A stretch of DNA of 64,000 nucleotides, taken from positions 1 to 64,000 of the forward strand of contig CAWIDG010000017.1 of NCBI GenBank assembly GCA_963834875.1, given 5' to 3'. Source of the DNA: DATAGF01 sp963834875. GTDB taxonomy: Bacteria; Actinomycetota; Thermoleophilia; Miltoncostaeales; Miltoncostaeaceae. Below are positions 1 to 8,286 of the stretch, piece after piece (within the stretch, counting starts at the first letter, position 1; each line of letters begins with the position of its first letter). The notes under the pieces were generated by a model. That model did no database searches. It saw nothing but the letters and a program-made list of their open reading frames with translations, and was not told the DNA's origin. A program made the position numbers and the translations under genes.

Positions 1-408
1 GACGTTCCCCGACAGCGCCTCGCGCACGGTCGCCTCGTCATCGGCGAGCTCGCCGCTGGTCAGCAGCGCGCTCACCGTCAGCGCCATGCCCGGCGTGCAG
101 TACCCGCACTGGAGCGCCCTGTGCCGCGTGAACGCCTCGTGGATGCGCCCGAACTCGGAGGTGGCGGCGAGCCCCTCGATGGTCAGGACGGATCGCCCGC
201 GGGCCTCGTGGACCAGCGTGGTGCAGGCGCTGACCGGCCGCCCGTCGATCAGCACGGTGCAGGTGCCGCACACCTGGACGTCGCACGAGCGCTTTGCCCC
301 GGTGAGCCCGAGCTCGTCGCGGAGGACGTCGAGCAGGAGCTCGCAGGGATCCGCCCGCAGGGTCATCGGCACGCCGTTGACCGTGGTCTCGACCGGGCCC
401 GCGCTCAC
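1..408 (-). CDS. 2Fe-2S subunit of a molybdenum hydroxylase (CoxS/XDH small subunit type), partial
   Basis: Electron-transfer subunit of a xanthine dehydrogenase/CO dehydrogenase-family enzyme. It passes electrons between the Mo-cofactor subunit and the FAD subunit. The visible 136 residues hold both cluster-binding sites. The plant-ferredoxin-type site has Cys42, Cys47, Cys50 and Cys62 in a CxxxxCGTC arrangement, and the second site starts at the CGYC motif (Cys101 and Cys104). The last part of the gene lies off the left edge. The GTG start overlaps the TGA of the upstream aldolase gene by 4 nt (GTGA), so the two are probably translationally coupled. The matching FAD subunit lies at 11006-11866 on the other arm of the divergent island. 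The large Mo subunit is not in the window and may lie just to the left. The substrate cannot be read from this subunit. Confidence 0.9.
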   Translation of the reverse strand, partial: MSAGPVETTVNGVPMTLRADPCELLLDVLRDELGLTGAKRSCDVQVCGTCTVLIDGRPVSACTTLVHEARGRSVLTIEGLAATSEFGRIHEAFTRHRALQCGYCTPGMALTVSALLTSGELADDEATVREALSGNV

Positions 409-1142
409 GCCACGACCCTCCGCAGCCACGCGTCCCAGTACTCCTGCACGAAGCCGTCGCGGTACTTCTCGGGCGCCAGGCGGCCGGCGTCCTCGGCGCT
501 CATCGGGGCCAGCGCGCCGCCCATCGTCCCGGCGATGGCCTGGATGCGCGCGGCGCGCTCGAGCGTCGCCGCCGTGAGCACCGCCCAGGGGACGGTCGGC
601 CCCACCACGAGCACCCCGTGGTTGCGCATCAGCACGGCCCGGCTGTCCCCCAGGGCACGCGCCACGGCGGCGCCCTCGAGCGAGGAGGTCACGAGGTCGG
701 GGCTCGATTCGTAGCGCGGGAGGCCGTCGGCGAAGAGGACCGCGTCGTGGGTCAGCATCTCGAGCGGGGCCGCCGTCGCGGCGAGCGCGGTCGCGTGGGG
801 CGGGTGCCCGTGCACGACCGCCCCCACGTCGGGACGCGCGCGGTACACCTCCGTGTGGAGCGCGGTCTCGAGGTGCAGGTCCGCGTCGCCGTCCTCGAGG
901 TGGCGCCCGTGGAGGTTGACCATGACCACGTCCTCGGGGCGCACCTCCTCGAGCGTGAGGCCCTTGCGCTTGACGAGGATCGCCTCCCGCCCCGGCACGC
1001 GCGCGCTGACGTGGCCGAGGGTCAGGTCGGTGTAGCCCTCGGTGGCGAGGACGCGGCAGGCATGGGCGACGTCCCGTCGTAGGGTCTCGACCCCGGCGAC
1101 GGCGGTGGCGCCGCGTGAGGCCGCTCCCGCGACGCCGTCCAA
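405..1142 (-). CDS. Class II aldolase/adducin family protein
   Basis: Zinc-dependent aldolase or decarboxylase fold of 245 residues, the usual length for the L-fuculose-phosphate aldolase family. The zinc-binding HGHPPHA motif lies near residue 110 and a second histidine in the MRNHGVLVVG motif near residue 175, both typical of the family. The start is a TTG two bases after the cupin stop codon; no ATG or GTG gives a better N-terminus. It sits in the left arm between a cupin and the 2Fe-2S subunit. A role in cleaving or decarboxylating a ring-opening product is plausible, but the substrate is unknown. The 3' end overlaps the next start by 4 nt. Confidence 0.85.
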   Translation of the reverse strand: MDGVAGAASRGATAVAGVETLRRDVAHACRVLATEGYTDLTLGHVSARVPGREAILVKRKGLTLEEVRPEDVVMVNLHGRHLEDGDADLHLETALHTEVYRARPDVGAVVHGHPPHATALAATAAPLEMLTHDAVLFADGLPRYESSPDLVTSSLEGAAVARALGDSRAVLMRNHGVLVVGPTVPWAVLTAATLERAARIQAIAGTMGGALAPMSAEDAGRLAPEKYRDGFVQEYWDAWLRRVVA

Positions 1143-1144
1143 CG

Positions 1145-1504
1145 TCAGGCCCGTTCCGTCGGGGGGTAGTCGGGGTGGGGGAAGCCGAACACCATCACGA
1201 CGTCCTCGTCGCCGGTGTTCGCGACCGCGTGCCAGACGCCGGCGGGGATGTGGAGCGCGTCGCCCGCGCGGAACCCGACCGGCCCGTCGTCCAGGCGAAG
1301 CTCGCCGGCGCCGGCCACCACGTAGGCGACCTCCTCGGTCTCGTGGCGCACGGGCGCCAGGACCGTCCCCGGCGTGAAGACGGAGTAGCCGATCGAGCTC
1401 GCGGTGCCAGGGACGCGATCGCCGGTCACGAGCATGCGGCTCCAGCTGTCGCCCGGCAGCGGGATCGGATCGACGTCGGCCAGCGGCACGACCGAGACGG
1501 ACAT
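1145..1504 (-). CDS. Small single-domain cupin protein
   Basis: A 119-residue cupin_2-type protein. The barrel motifs are visible: the first metal-binding motif around RHETEEVAYVVAG and the second around HIPAGVWHAVAN, with His and Glu ligands in the usual places. Small cupins of this kind act as isomerases, dioxygenases or metabolite sensors, and sequence alone does not decide. Its ATG overlaps the TGA of the upstream M29-like gene by one base (TGATG) and its stop is two bases before the aldolase start. It is therefore an internal member of the left-arm operon. Confidence 0.85.
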   Translation of the reverse strand: MSVSVVPLADVDPIPLPGDSWSRMLVTGDRVPGTASSIGYSVFTPGTVLAPVRHETEEVAYVVAGAGELRLDDGPVGFRAGDALHIPAGVWHAVANTGDEDVVMVFGFPHPDYPPTERA

Positions 1505-2505
1505 CAGAGCGCCCACTCCCCGTCCCTGAGGATGTAGGTGCCGTCGTCCTCGATCATCATCGTCGCGTCGAGGAACACGCCGTCGAGGTGCAGGGCGCAG
1601 ACGTTCTGGCCGCCCGGGTAGGCGTTGTGGTTGTCGCCGAGGGCCATGTGGACCGTGCCCACGCGCCCCTTCTCCGACGGCGTGCCGAAGGGGGCCTTGT
1701 CGCTGACGCCGAACGCGAACTCGCCGAGGACCGTGGCGTTCTCGACCCCGTCGATGGCCGTGCGCAGCCGCTCGGCCTCGTCGCCGCCCTCGATCGCGAC
1801 CGCGCGGCCGGCCTCCATGGTCCAGGTGATGGGCTCGCGGACCTGGCCCTCGAGGCCGATGCCGAGCATCACGCCGTTGACGACCGCGGTGCCGTGGGTG
1901 TACGTCTCGACGGCGGCGAAGGCGACCTCGGCCCACAGCGGGACCGGCCCCATCATCTGGCCGCGGTGCTTGATCGGCGTCACCTCCAGCGCCGGGCGGC
2001 CCTCGATGGAGACGTGGAAGTCGCTCCCCGCCGGCGTCGTGACGTGGATGTGCTTCTTCCCCTCCAGCACCGACATGGCGTGCTTGGCGCGGGCGATCGC
2101 GTTGTGCAGGTCCTCGACCGTGAGGCCCCAGGAGCCCATTCCCGGCTCGACCGAGGCGATCTTGCCGTTGGCCGCGCACGTCTCCTTGACGGCCGCGACG
2201 TGGGCGAAGCGGTTGGCCCACTCGAGGTTCGTGATGATGATGACCTCGTCGGAGGCGGTCATCGCCGCGTGGAGGTTGCGCGGCGGCGCCATCGGGAAGC
2301 GCACGTCGGCGCGGCCGCGGCGCACCTGCTGCTCGTTGTTCATCACCACGGGCCACCCCCCGCGGGCGACCACGACCTCCGCGACGGCCTCGGCCTGCTC
2401 GCGGTTCTCGTCGTCGCAGATGATGGTCACGACGTCGTCGGCCTCCACCGACATGCAGACGTTGACCACCAGCTCTGCGTCACTCGTGAGCTCGACGCGT
2501 GCCAT
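1504..2505 (-). CDS. M29 aminopeptidase / 2,5-dihydroxypyridine dioxygenase (NicX)-like metalloenzyme
   Basis: A 333-residue protein of the M29 fold. The family contains the thermophilic aminopeptidases AmpS/T and the iron enzyme NicX, which opens 2,5-dihydroxypyridine. The C-terminal half carries the expected metal ligands: Glu in MEAGR, Glu in LGEFAFG, His in GTVHMALGDN and the His/Asp pair in ALHLDG. The His plus HxD set is what NicX uses for iron. The neighbours are Mo-hydroxylase subunits, a flavin monooxygenase and a cupin, so a ring-cleaving or amide-cleaving catabolic role is more likely than general peptide turnover. That choice is inference; the sequence does not separate the two activities. 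ATG start at 2505; four bases separate it from the upstream LLM gene. Confidence 0.75.
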   Translation of the reverse strand: MARVELTSDAELVVNVCMSVEADDVVTIICDDENREQAEAVAEVVVARGGWPVVMNNEQQVRRGRADVRFPMAPPRNLHAAMTASDEVIIITNLEWANRFAHVAAVKETCAANGKIASVEPGMGSWGLTVEDLHNAIARAKHAMSVLEGKKHIHVTTPAGSDFHVSIEGRPALEVTPIKHRGQMMGPVPLWAEVAFAAVETYTHGTAVVNGVMLGIGLEGQVREPITWTMEAGRAVAIEGGDEAERLRTAIDGVENATVLGEFAFGVSDKAPFGTPSEKGRVGTVHMALGDNHNAYPGGQNVCALHLDGVFLDATMMIEDDGTYILRDGEWAL

Positions 2506-2509
2506 GTCC

Positions 2510-3538
2510 TCACCTCACTCTCTCTGCGGCGAACCGCGGCAGGATCTCTCGGGCGAAGCGCTCGACCTGCCCGAACTGGTCGATGGCGCCGAAGCGGCAG
2601 ATGAAGTGGTTGACGCCCGCGTCGGCGAAGGTCGTGAGCCACTCCGCGATCTGGTCGGGCGTGCCCACGGGCCCCCAGTTGCCCAGGTCCATCGCCTGGG
2701 AGAGCTCGGGGTAGTACTTGCCGATGTAGTCGCCGAAGGCGGCGCGCGCCTGCTCCTCCGAGTCGCCGACGTTCATGGTCACCTGATAGGAGATGACCAG
2801 CCGGTCGAAGTCGGCCCCCTCGTCGTCGGCGACCCGCCGGATCCAGTCGAGCTGCTCGGCCAGCTCCTCGGGGTGCTCCGCCCGGCAGCACGTCATCCAG
2901 CCGTCGCCGTACCGGACGATGCGCCGGCAGGCGGCGACGATCCGCCGCTCGATGGTGGCGGCCGAGGCGGCGCCGACGAGGCGCGGGTTGGAGACGACCC
3001 AGATCGGCGGTGGGGACTGCACCGGCATCAGCGGCCCGAGCTCGGTGCCCGAGTAGAAGGCGACGTCGTCGTAGTCGAAGTGCTCGCCGTGGAAGCTCAC
3101 GCGGCCCTCGGTCCAGAGCTGCCGGATCACGGCGAGCCCCTCCTCGAAGATCGCGGCGCGCCGTCCGAAGTCCAGCCCGAGGGCCTCGAACTCGCGCCGC
3201 ACGCCCTCCTCCGGGTTCCCCGCGCCCGTGCCCAGGATCGTCCGGCCGTCCGAGATCCGGTCGAGTGTCGCCCACTCGAGCGCCAGGTAGAGCGGATTGC
3301 GGGTGGAGGACACCATGCACGCCGTCCCGAGGGCCACCCGCGACGTGCGCTGGGAGATCGCCGACAGGAGCGCGATCGGCTCGTACCGCGGCTTCGAGAA
3401 GAGGCTGTCGCCGACCCAGACCGAGTCGAAGCCCAGCTCCTCGACCCGCTCCGCGAGCGCGAGGAGCATGGACAGGTCGTAGTCGGGAGCGATCAGCGGC
3501 TCGCGGTTGTTCAGGTTGACGCCGAACTTCAGGCTCAT
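2510..3538 (-). CDS. LLM-class flavin-dependent oxidoreductase (bacterial luciferase-like)
   Basis: A 342-residue TIM-barrel flavin enzyme of the luciferase-like monooxygenase/F420 reductase superfamily. The N-terminal strand MSLKFGVNLNNREP, the GFDSVWVGDSLF motif near residue 39 and the LGTGAGNPEEGVRREFEALG motif near residue 115 are typical. Members oxidise small organic substrates with FMNH2 or reduce them with F420H2; which one applies here is not decided by sequence. The ATG start overlaps the stop of the GntR gene by 4 nt (ATGA). It is the first enzyme gene behind the regulator, so it is probably controlled by it directly. Two adjacent cysteines (MTCCRAEHPEE) lie near residue 218. Confidence 0.85.
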   Translation of the reverse strand: MSLKFGVNLNNREPLIAPDYDLSMLLALAERVEELGFDSVWVGDSLFSKPRYEPIALLSAISQRTSRVALGTACMVSSTRNPLYLALEWATLDRISDGRTILGTGAGNPEEGVRREFEALGLDFGRRAAIFEEGLAVIRQLWTEGRVSFHGEHFDYDDVAFYSGTELGPLMPVQSPPPIWVVSNPRLVGAASAATIERRIVAACRRIVRYGDGWMTCCRAEHPEELAEQLDWIRRVADDEGADFDRLVISYQVTMNVGDSEEQARAAFGDYIGKYYPELSQAMDLGNWGPVGTPDQIAEWLTTFADAGVNHFICRFGAIDQFGQVERFAREILPRFAAERVR

Positions 3539-4272
3539 GGCGCGAGCACGACCTCCTCGCTGCTGGTCGCCTCGAGCCGGTGCTGCGGAACGCGGATGTG
3601 GTCGCGCAGGAGCTGCTCCGCCCGGCCGGGATCGCGCGCGCGGCACGCGCGGGCGATGGCGCGATGCTCGGCCAGCGAGTTGCGCATCGTTCCTCGAAGC
3701 GCCAGCGAGGGCAGTCGATAACGGCCCATGTGACCCATGAGCTGTCGGTGCATGTCCTGCAGGGGCGCGTTTTCCGACACCCTGACGAAAAGCTCGTGGA
3801 ACTCGCTGTTGAGCGCGAAGAAGTCGTCGATCCGGTCGTCGTCGACGGCCTCGGCCTGCCGCTCCACGAGGTGGTCCAGGTGCGCGATGTCGTCGTCCGT
3901 GAGGAGCGGCACGGCGAGGCGGATCGCGAGCGTCTCGAGCGCCTCGCGCACCTGATAGGCCTGGAGGAACTCCCCCGGGCTGAGCGCCGAGACGACCGCG
4001 CCGCGCCGCGGGCGGACGGTCACGAGCCCCTCGGCGGCGAGCCGCCCGAGAGCCTCGCGGACCGGTCCGCGACTGACGCCGAGGGACGCGGCCAGCGGCA
4101 CCTCGGAGAGGACCGTCCCCGGCGTGAGCCGGTTGGCCAGGATCTCGTCGCGCAGGTGCGCATGGACGCGCTCCCACAGGGTGACGTTCTCGATCGGGCC
4201 CGGACCGACGTCCGAGTCGACCGCCATCTCCGCCGGCGCCACGCCGGCCCCGTCTGTTGACCCGCCATCCAC
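3535..4272 (-). CDS. GntR-family transcriptional regulator (FadR/FCD subfamily)
   Basis: A 245-residue regulator. An N-terminal winged helix lies around residues 30-95, with the GVSRGPVREALGRLAAEGLV motif. It is followed by an alpha-helical FCD ligand-binding domain around residues 100-235. The candidate metal-binding histidines of FCD domains are visible in FHELF and EHRAI. The GTG start at 4272 lies almost at the predicted transcription start, so the mRNA may be leaderless; an alternative internal ATG lies 15 codons in. The gene heads the left arm and faces the BMP transporter operon. A perfect dyad overlaps its own -35 box, so autorepression and control of both arms are likely. The ligand is probably the imported compound or a breakdown product. 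Confidence 0.9.
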   Translation of the reverse strand: MDGGSTDGAGVAPAEMAVDSDVGPGPIENVTLWERVHAHLRDEILANRLTPGTVLSEVPLAASLGVSRGPVREALGRLAAEGLVTVRPRRGAVVSALSPGEFLQAYQVREALETLAIRLAVPLLTDDDIAHLDHLVERQAEAVDDDRIDDFFALNSEFHELFVRVSENAPLQDMHRQLMGHMGRYRLPSLALRGTMRNSLAEHRAIARACRARDPGRAEQLLRDHIRVPQHRLEATSSEEVVLAP

Positions 4273-4280
4273 CGCTGGGA

Positions 4281-4309
4281 TAGAAACGCGGTTGGATGTC
4301 TGTTGTCAA
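4281..4309 (-). promoter_or_regulatory. Predicted sigma70-type promoter of the GntR gene
   Basis: On the minus strand a perfect TTGACA (4309-4304) is followed after exactly 17 nt by TTTCTA (4286-4281). With about 7 nt to the start site, transcription would begin near 4273-4274. That is at or next to the GTG start codon at 4272, so a leaderless transcript is predicted. No Shine-Dalgarno sequence precedes that GTG. Confidence 0.55.
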
Positions 4310-4312
4310 CAG
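4300..4312. promoter_or_regulatory. Candidate GntR operator in the divergent intergenic region
   Basis: CTGTTG-T-CAACAG is a perfect inverted repeat with 6-base arms and one central base. It overlaps the -35 hexamer of the GntR promoter and lies about 62 nt upstream of the BMP start codon. Short dyads of this size between a GntR/FCD gene and its divergent target operon are the usual binding sites of the subfamily. Binding here would repress the regulator and probably influence both arms. Confidence 0.55.
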
Positions 4313-4373
4313 TCTGCGAACGACGAGGGCGCCCGGCACGCCGCGCGCGATCTGACCGGCAGAAAGGAACGGC

Positions 4374-5441
4374 ATGAGAACCCTCATGAGATGCTCGGCG
4401 GTGGCGGCGGTCGTCGTCGTGGCCCTGGCCCTCAGCGCTTGCGGTGACGACGACTCCTCCTCGTCCTCGGCACCGGACACCTCCGGGGCGGCGGCCTCCA
4501 TCAGCCAGATGGCGATCGCCGCTCCCGAGAAGGCCAACGACTACGGTTGGAACCAGCAGGGCGTCGAGAGCGCCACGCGCGCCGCCGACACGGCGGGGGC
4601 CGAGATCGAGGTCGCCGACGGCATCGGCTACGAGAACACGGAGCCGGTGCTCCGCCGGCTGGCGCAGAGCGGCAGCGAGCTGACCATCGCGCAGGCGAGC
4701 GGCTACAACACCATCGCCCCGAAGGTCGCGACCGAATTCAATGTCCCGCACATCGTGTTCGACGCTCCCAATGCGAACCAGCCCGGCGTCGTGGCGGACG
4801 TCGAGACATCGAGCCAGCAGGGGTCCTACCTCGCGGGCATCCTGGCCGCCGAGACGACGCAGACGGGGACCCTCGGCATCGTCATCTCCGCCGCCGACAC
4901 CAACTGGTACAAGATGGCGGGCGGCTTCGTCGAGGGCGCACGGAGCATCGACCCGAACGTCGAGATCCGCTTCGCCCAGATCGGCCAGGCGGCCTACGCG
5001 GACGCCGCCGGCGGCGAGCGCGTCACGACCCAGGTCATCGCGGCCGGCGCCGACGTGGTCTTCGGCATGGGGGACGGCTCGTCGTTCGGGATGCTGCAGG
5101 CGGTCGAGACCGCCAAGCCGCCGGCCGGCGCGTCGAAGGTCTACTTCATCGACGTGATCGGCGACAAGACGAACGTCGACAAGGAGGGCGTGCTCCTCTC
5201 GTCAGTGGTCTGGGACTTCACGGACATCTACAACCAGGCCATCTCCGAGGTGGCGGCCGGCACCTTCGGCCAGAAGGGCTACGAGCTGACGGTTGACAAC
5301 GGCATCTCGCTCCTGCGGACCGACAACGCTCCCGCCGAGGTGTGGGAGGCCATCGACGAGGCCCAGGCGGGCGTCGCCGACGGCAGCATCGAGATCCCGC
5401 TGACGCCGGACAAGGCGGCGCTGGACCAGCTGATCGGCTAG
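4374..5441 (+). CDS. BMP-family substrate-binding lipoprotein of an ABC importer
   Basis: A 355-residue lipoprotein of the Med/BMP (PnrA-like) family. It captures nucleosides or related small molecules outside the membrane and delivers them to the ABC permeases encoded downstream. A signal peptide ends in the lipobox LSAC with the lipidated Cys at residue 23, followed by an Asp/Ser-rich linker. The mature part has family-typical segments such as NDYGWNQQGVES and GILAAETTQTGTLGIV. An AAAGGA ribosome site lies 5 nt before the ATG. The gene is followed by a strong hairpin and then the ATPase gene. Family members take up purine nucleosides, fitting the Mo-hydroxylase subunits nearby, but other cyclic substrates are possible. 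Confidence 0.9.
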   Translation: MRTLMRCSAVAAVVVVALALSACGDDDSSSSSAPDTSGAAASISQMAIAAPEKANDYGWNQQGVESATRAADTAGAEIEVADGIGYENTEPVLRRLAQSGSELTIAQASGYNTIAPKVATEFNVPHIVFDAPNANQPGVVADVETSSQQGSYLAGILAAETTQTGTLGIVISAADTNWYKMAGGFVEGARSIDPNVEIRFAQIGQAAYADAAGGERVTTQVIAAGADVVFGMGDGSSFGMLQAVETAKPPAGASKVYFIDVIGDKTNVDKEGVLLSSVVWDFTDIYNQAISEVAAGTFGQKGYELTVDNGISLLRTDNAPAEVWEAIDEAQAGVADGSIEIPLTPDKAALDQLIG

Positions 5442-5459
5442 CGACGCGCACGCGGACAT

Positions 5460-5498
5460 GACGACGGCCCGGTCGCGTTCCTCGACCGGGCCGTCGTC
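5460..5498 (+). terminator. Strong hairpin between the binding-protein and ATPase genes
   Basis: A perfect 16-bp stem (5460-5475 with 5483-5498) encloses a 7-nt loop and begins 18 nt after the BMP stop codon. No T-run follows. It may partly terminate transcription or protect the 3' end of the BMP message, a common way to make more binding protein than membrane components. Confidence 0.6.
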
Positions 5499-5513
5499 GC
5501 GACGATCGGACAG

Positions 5514-7138
5514 ATGGCCGAGCCGAACGAGACCACAGCGCAGGAGGTGTCGCCGGACGGGATCGCCGTCGAGCTCTCGGGCATCACCAAGTCCTATCCC
5601 GGCGTCCGCGCGAACGACGGCATCGACCTCGTGATCCGTCGTGGGGAGGTCCATTGCCTCCTCGGTGAGAACGGGGCCGGGAAATCGACGCTGATGAGCG
5701 TCCTGGCCGGCATGGTCCAACCCGACGAGGGCGAGATCCGCATCGACGGCGCGCCGACCCGGATCGCCTCGCCGAAGCGCGCGATCGAGCTCGGGATCGG
5801 GATGGTCTATCAGCACACGACCCTGGTCCCGACGCTCACGGCGCTGGACAACCTGATGATGGGGGACGGCCGGTCGCTGCTCCTGGACGAGCGCGGGGCC
5901 CGGGCGCGTCTGGCCGAGGTCGCGGCCCTGCTCGGCATCGAGGTGGACGCCGACGCGGAGGCCGGCTCCCTGAGCCTCGGCCAGCAGCAGCAGATCGAGA
6001 TCGTCAAGGCGCTCTGGCGCGGCTCGAAGGTGCTGATCCTCGATGAGCCGACGTCGATGCTGACCCCCGGGGGGTCGCCGAGCTGGCGGCCGCGCTCGAG
6101 CGTCTGAAGGGCCACGGCCTCGCCGTGGTCCTCATCACCCACAAGCTCCACGAGGCGACGAGCATGGGCGACCGGGTGACGGTCCTGAAGGCGGGGCGCG
6201 TCGTGGGCGGCCTCGCGCCCGAGGAGCTCGCCGGCCGATCGGACGCCGAGCTGCAGGCCACGATCGTCGGGATGATGTTCGGCGAGCAGGCCGCTCCCGA
6301 CCCCGACCTCGTCGAGCTGCAGGGGCAGGTCGAAGGGCACCCCCCGAAGCGCGAGCTCCCGGGCGCCCCGGTGCTCGTGCTCGACGGGCTGGAGGTGTCC
6401 GCCCGCAGAGGGGAGCTCGGTCTGAACGGCGTCTCGTTGGACGTGCGGCCCGGCGAGATCATGGGCGTCGCCGGCGTGGACGGCAACGGGCAGCGCGAGC
6501 TCGCGGAGGCGGTGGCGGGCCAGCGGCCGGCGGCCGCCGGCGACATCCGCTTCCGCGGCGTGTCGATCGCGCGGCTCTCGGTGCGCCAACGCGAGGGCCT
6601 GGGCCTGCGCTACGTCAGCGACGACCGCCTGGGCGAGGGCACGGTCGCCCCGCTGTCGGTGAGGCTGAACCTGGTCCTCAAGCGGATCGGGCAGGCGCCC
6701 TTCTGGGTGCGCGGCACCATCCGGCCGCGCGAGGTCGAGCGCAACGCGCGCGAGAAGATCGCCGAGTTCGACATCCGCACGCCGGGCTCGCGCACACGAG
6801 TCGGGGCGCTCTCGGGCGGCAACGTCCAGAAGGTCGTCCTCGCGCGCGAGCTCGCCGGGGACCCGGGACTGGTGGTGTTCAACAAGCCGACCTACGGCCT
6901 CGACATCCTCACGACGCGCACAGTCCGAGCCCGCATCCGGGAGTTGGCCGAGGAGGGTGTCAGCGCCCTCGTCATCTCGACCGACCTGGACGAGCTCGTC
7001 GCGCTCTGCGACCGGATCGCGGTGCTCAGCCGCGGCCGCCTTGCGGGGATCGTCGAGGGCGGAGCCGGCGCCGAGCAGCGGGTCGGGGAGCTGATGGTGG
7101 GGCGCGCGGCCGCCCCCGGGGAGGCCGCGGCGGCGTGA
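5514..7138 (+). CDS. ABC transporter ATP-binding protein, two nucleotide-binding domains (frame broken near 6066)
   Basis: ATPase of the BMP-type importer, about 541 residues once the frame is restored. It resembles the double-domain ATPases of ribose and nucleoside transporters. Domain 1 has Walker A GENGAGKST, signature LSLGQQQQ and Walker B LILDEPTSMLTP. Domain 2 has the degenerate Walker A GVDGNGQ typical of this class, signature LSGGNVQK and a poorly conserved Walker B (VVFNKPTYGLD) lacking the acidic pair. The frame breaks in a run of five C and six G at 6063-6073, one base short. Adding one C gives LTPRGVAELAAALERLKGHG and joins the halves perfectly. A sequencing or assembly error is the simplest reading; true inactivation cannot be excluded. 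The stop overlaps the next GTG by 4 nt. Confidence 0.85.
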
Positions 7139-8286
7139 GCCCGGAGACCACGACCGTCCAGACGCCCGCCCTCGGCCCACCGGCGGAGGCCGCACCGGGC
7201 CGGTCCGGGATGGTCGCCGGCCTCGGCCGTTTCGCCGAAGCCGTCGTGCGCTCGGTGGTTCCGGTGGTGCTGGCACTGGTCGCCGGGGGCCTCGTCTTGC
7301 TGGCCCTCGGCGCCAATCCCATCGCCTACTACGGCGACGTCTGGTCCGGGGGCATCGAGCTCACGGCGTGGCAGGACACCGTCATGCGGATGGCGCCCCT
7401 GCTGCTCATCGCCTGCGGCCTCATCTACGTCTTCAAGGCCGGCATCTGGAACCTCGGCATCGACGGCCAGTTCCTGCTGGCCTCGGCGGTCATCGCCGGG
7501 ATCGGCCCGGAGCTCTTCGGGAGCGTGCCCGACTGGCTGCTCTTCCTCCTCCTGTTCGCGGTCGCGGCGGTGGTGGCGGCCTCGTGGACGCTCGTGCCGG
7601 CGCTGCTGCGGGCGTACTACGGCGTCAACGAGATCATCACCACGCTGATGATGACCTTCATCGGGATCAACCTGGCGAACATCCTCATCAAGGGGCCATT
7701 CCAGGACCTGGAGTCGAACGTGCCGCAGACGAGGGCGATTCCCTTCACGAATCTGCTGCCGACCATTCCGGGCACCCGGATCCACGTCGGGATCATCGTC
7801 GCCCTCGTGGGGGCGATCCTCACCTGGTACGTGATGTCGCGCACGTCGTTCGGGCTGCGCTTGGCGGTGCTCGGCGCGAACGCTCGCGCGGCCACGCACG
7901 CGGGCATCTCGGTGCCGCGGCTGATCGTGATCTCGTTCGTCGTGAGCGGCGCCTTCATCGGACTGGCCGCCGCGGCGGAGATCCTGGGGGTCTGGGGCTA
8001 CGTCCGCTCGGACTGGAACCCGGCGTTCGGGCTCCTGGTCGTCCCGCTCGTCTTCCTCGCGCGCTTCAACGCGATCGCGGTCATCCCCTTCGTCGCGTTC
8101 CTCGCCCTCCTGACGATCGGCGGCGACTTCGCGACCCAGGAGGCCGGCGTCTCGAACGAGTTCACGCTGCTGCTCGTGGGCCTGATCCTCCTCTTCATGG
8201 CCGTCACCGAATTGCTCGGGCGGCGCCGAAACCTCGGCCAGAGCTACCTGCCGCACATCCGGCGGCGTGCCAGGGGCAGCGGATGA
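7135..8286 (+). CDS. ABC transporter permease (BMP/nucleoside-type), first subunit
   Basis: A 383-residue inner-membrane permease of the branched-chain amino acid/ribose-type fold (BPD_transp_2). About nine to ten hydrophobic segments follow a polar N-terminus of some 35 residues. The motif KAGIWNLGIDGQFLLAS near residue 102 and YGVNEIITTLMMTF near residue 162 are hallmarks of nucleoside-type permeases. GTG start overlapping the ATPase stop (GTGA); its own stop overlaps the next ATG by 4 nt. It should pair with the second permease as a heterodimeric channel. Confidence 0.9.
   Translation: MSPETTTVQTPALGPPAEAAPGRSGMVAGLGRFAEAVVRSVVPVVLALVAGGLVLLALGANPIAYYGDVWSGGIELTAWQDTVMRMAPLLLIACGLIYVFKAGIWNLGIDGQFLLASAVIAGIGPELFGSVPDWLLFLLLFAVAAVVAASWTLVPALLRAYYGVNEIITTLMMTFIGINLANILIKGPFQDLESNVPQTRAIPFTNLLPTIPGTRIHVGIIVALVGAILTWYVMSRTSFGLRLAVLGANARAATHAGISVPRLIVISFVVSGAFIGLAAAAEILGVWGYVRSDWNPAFGLLVVPLVFLARFNAIAVIPFVAFLALLTIGGDFATQEAGVSNEFTLLLVGLILLFMAVTELLGRRRNLGQSYLPHIRRRARGSG

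Noticed and set aside
1625..3721. A 698-residue plus-strand open frame opposite the catabolic genes
   Set aside because: Antisense shadow with no domain; the minus strand has coherent families with overlapping starts and stops.
6060..6075. Programmed ribosomal frameshifting in the ABC ATPase
   Set aside because: The run of C5G6 could slip, but the same type of break occurs in some 20 unrelated genes, so a sequence error is the simpler reason.
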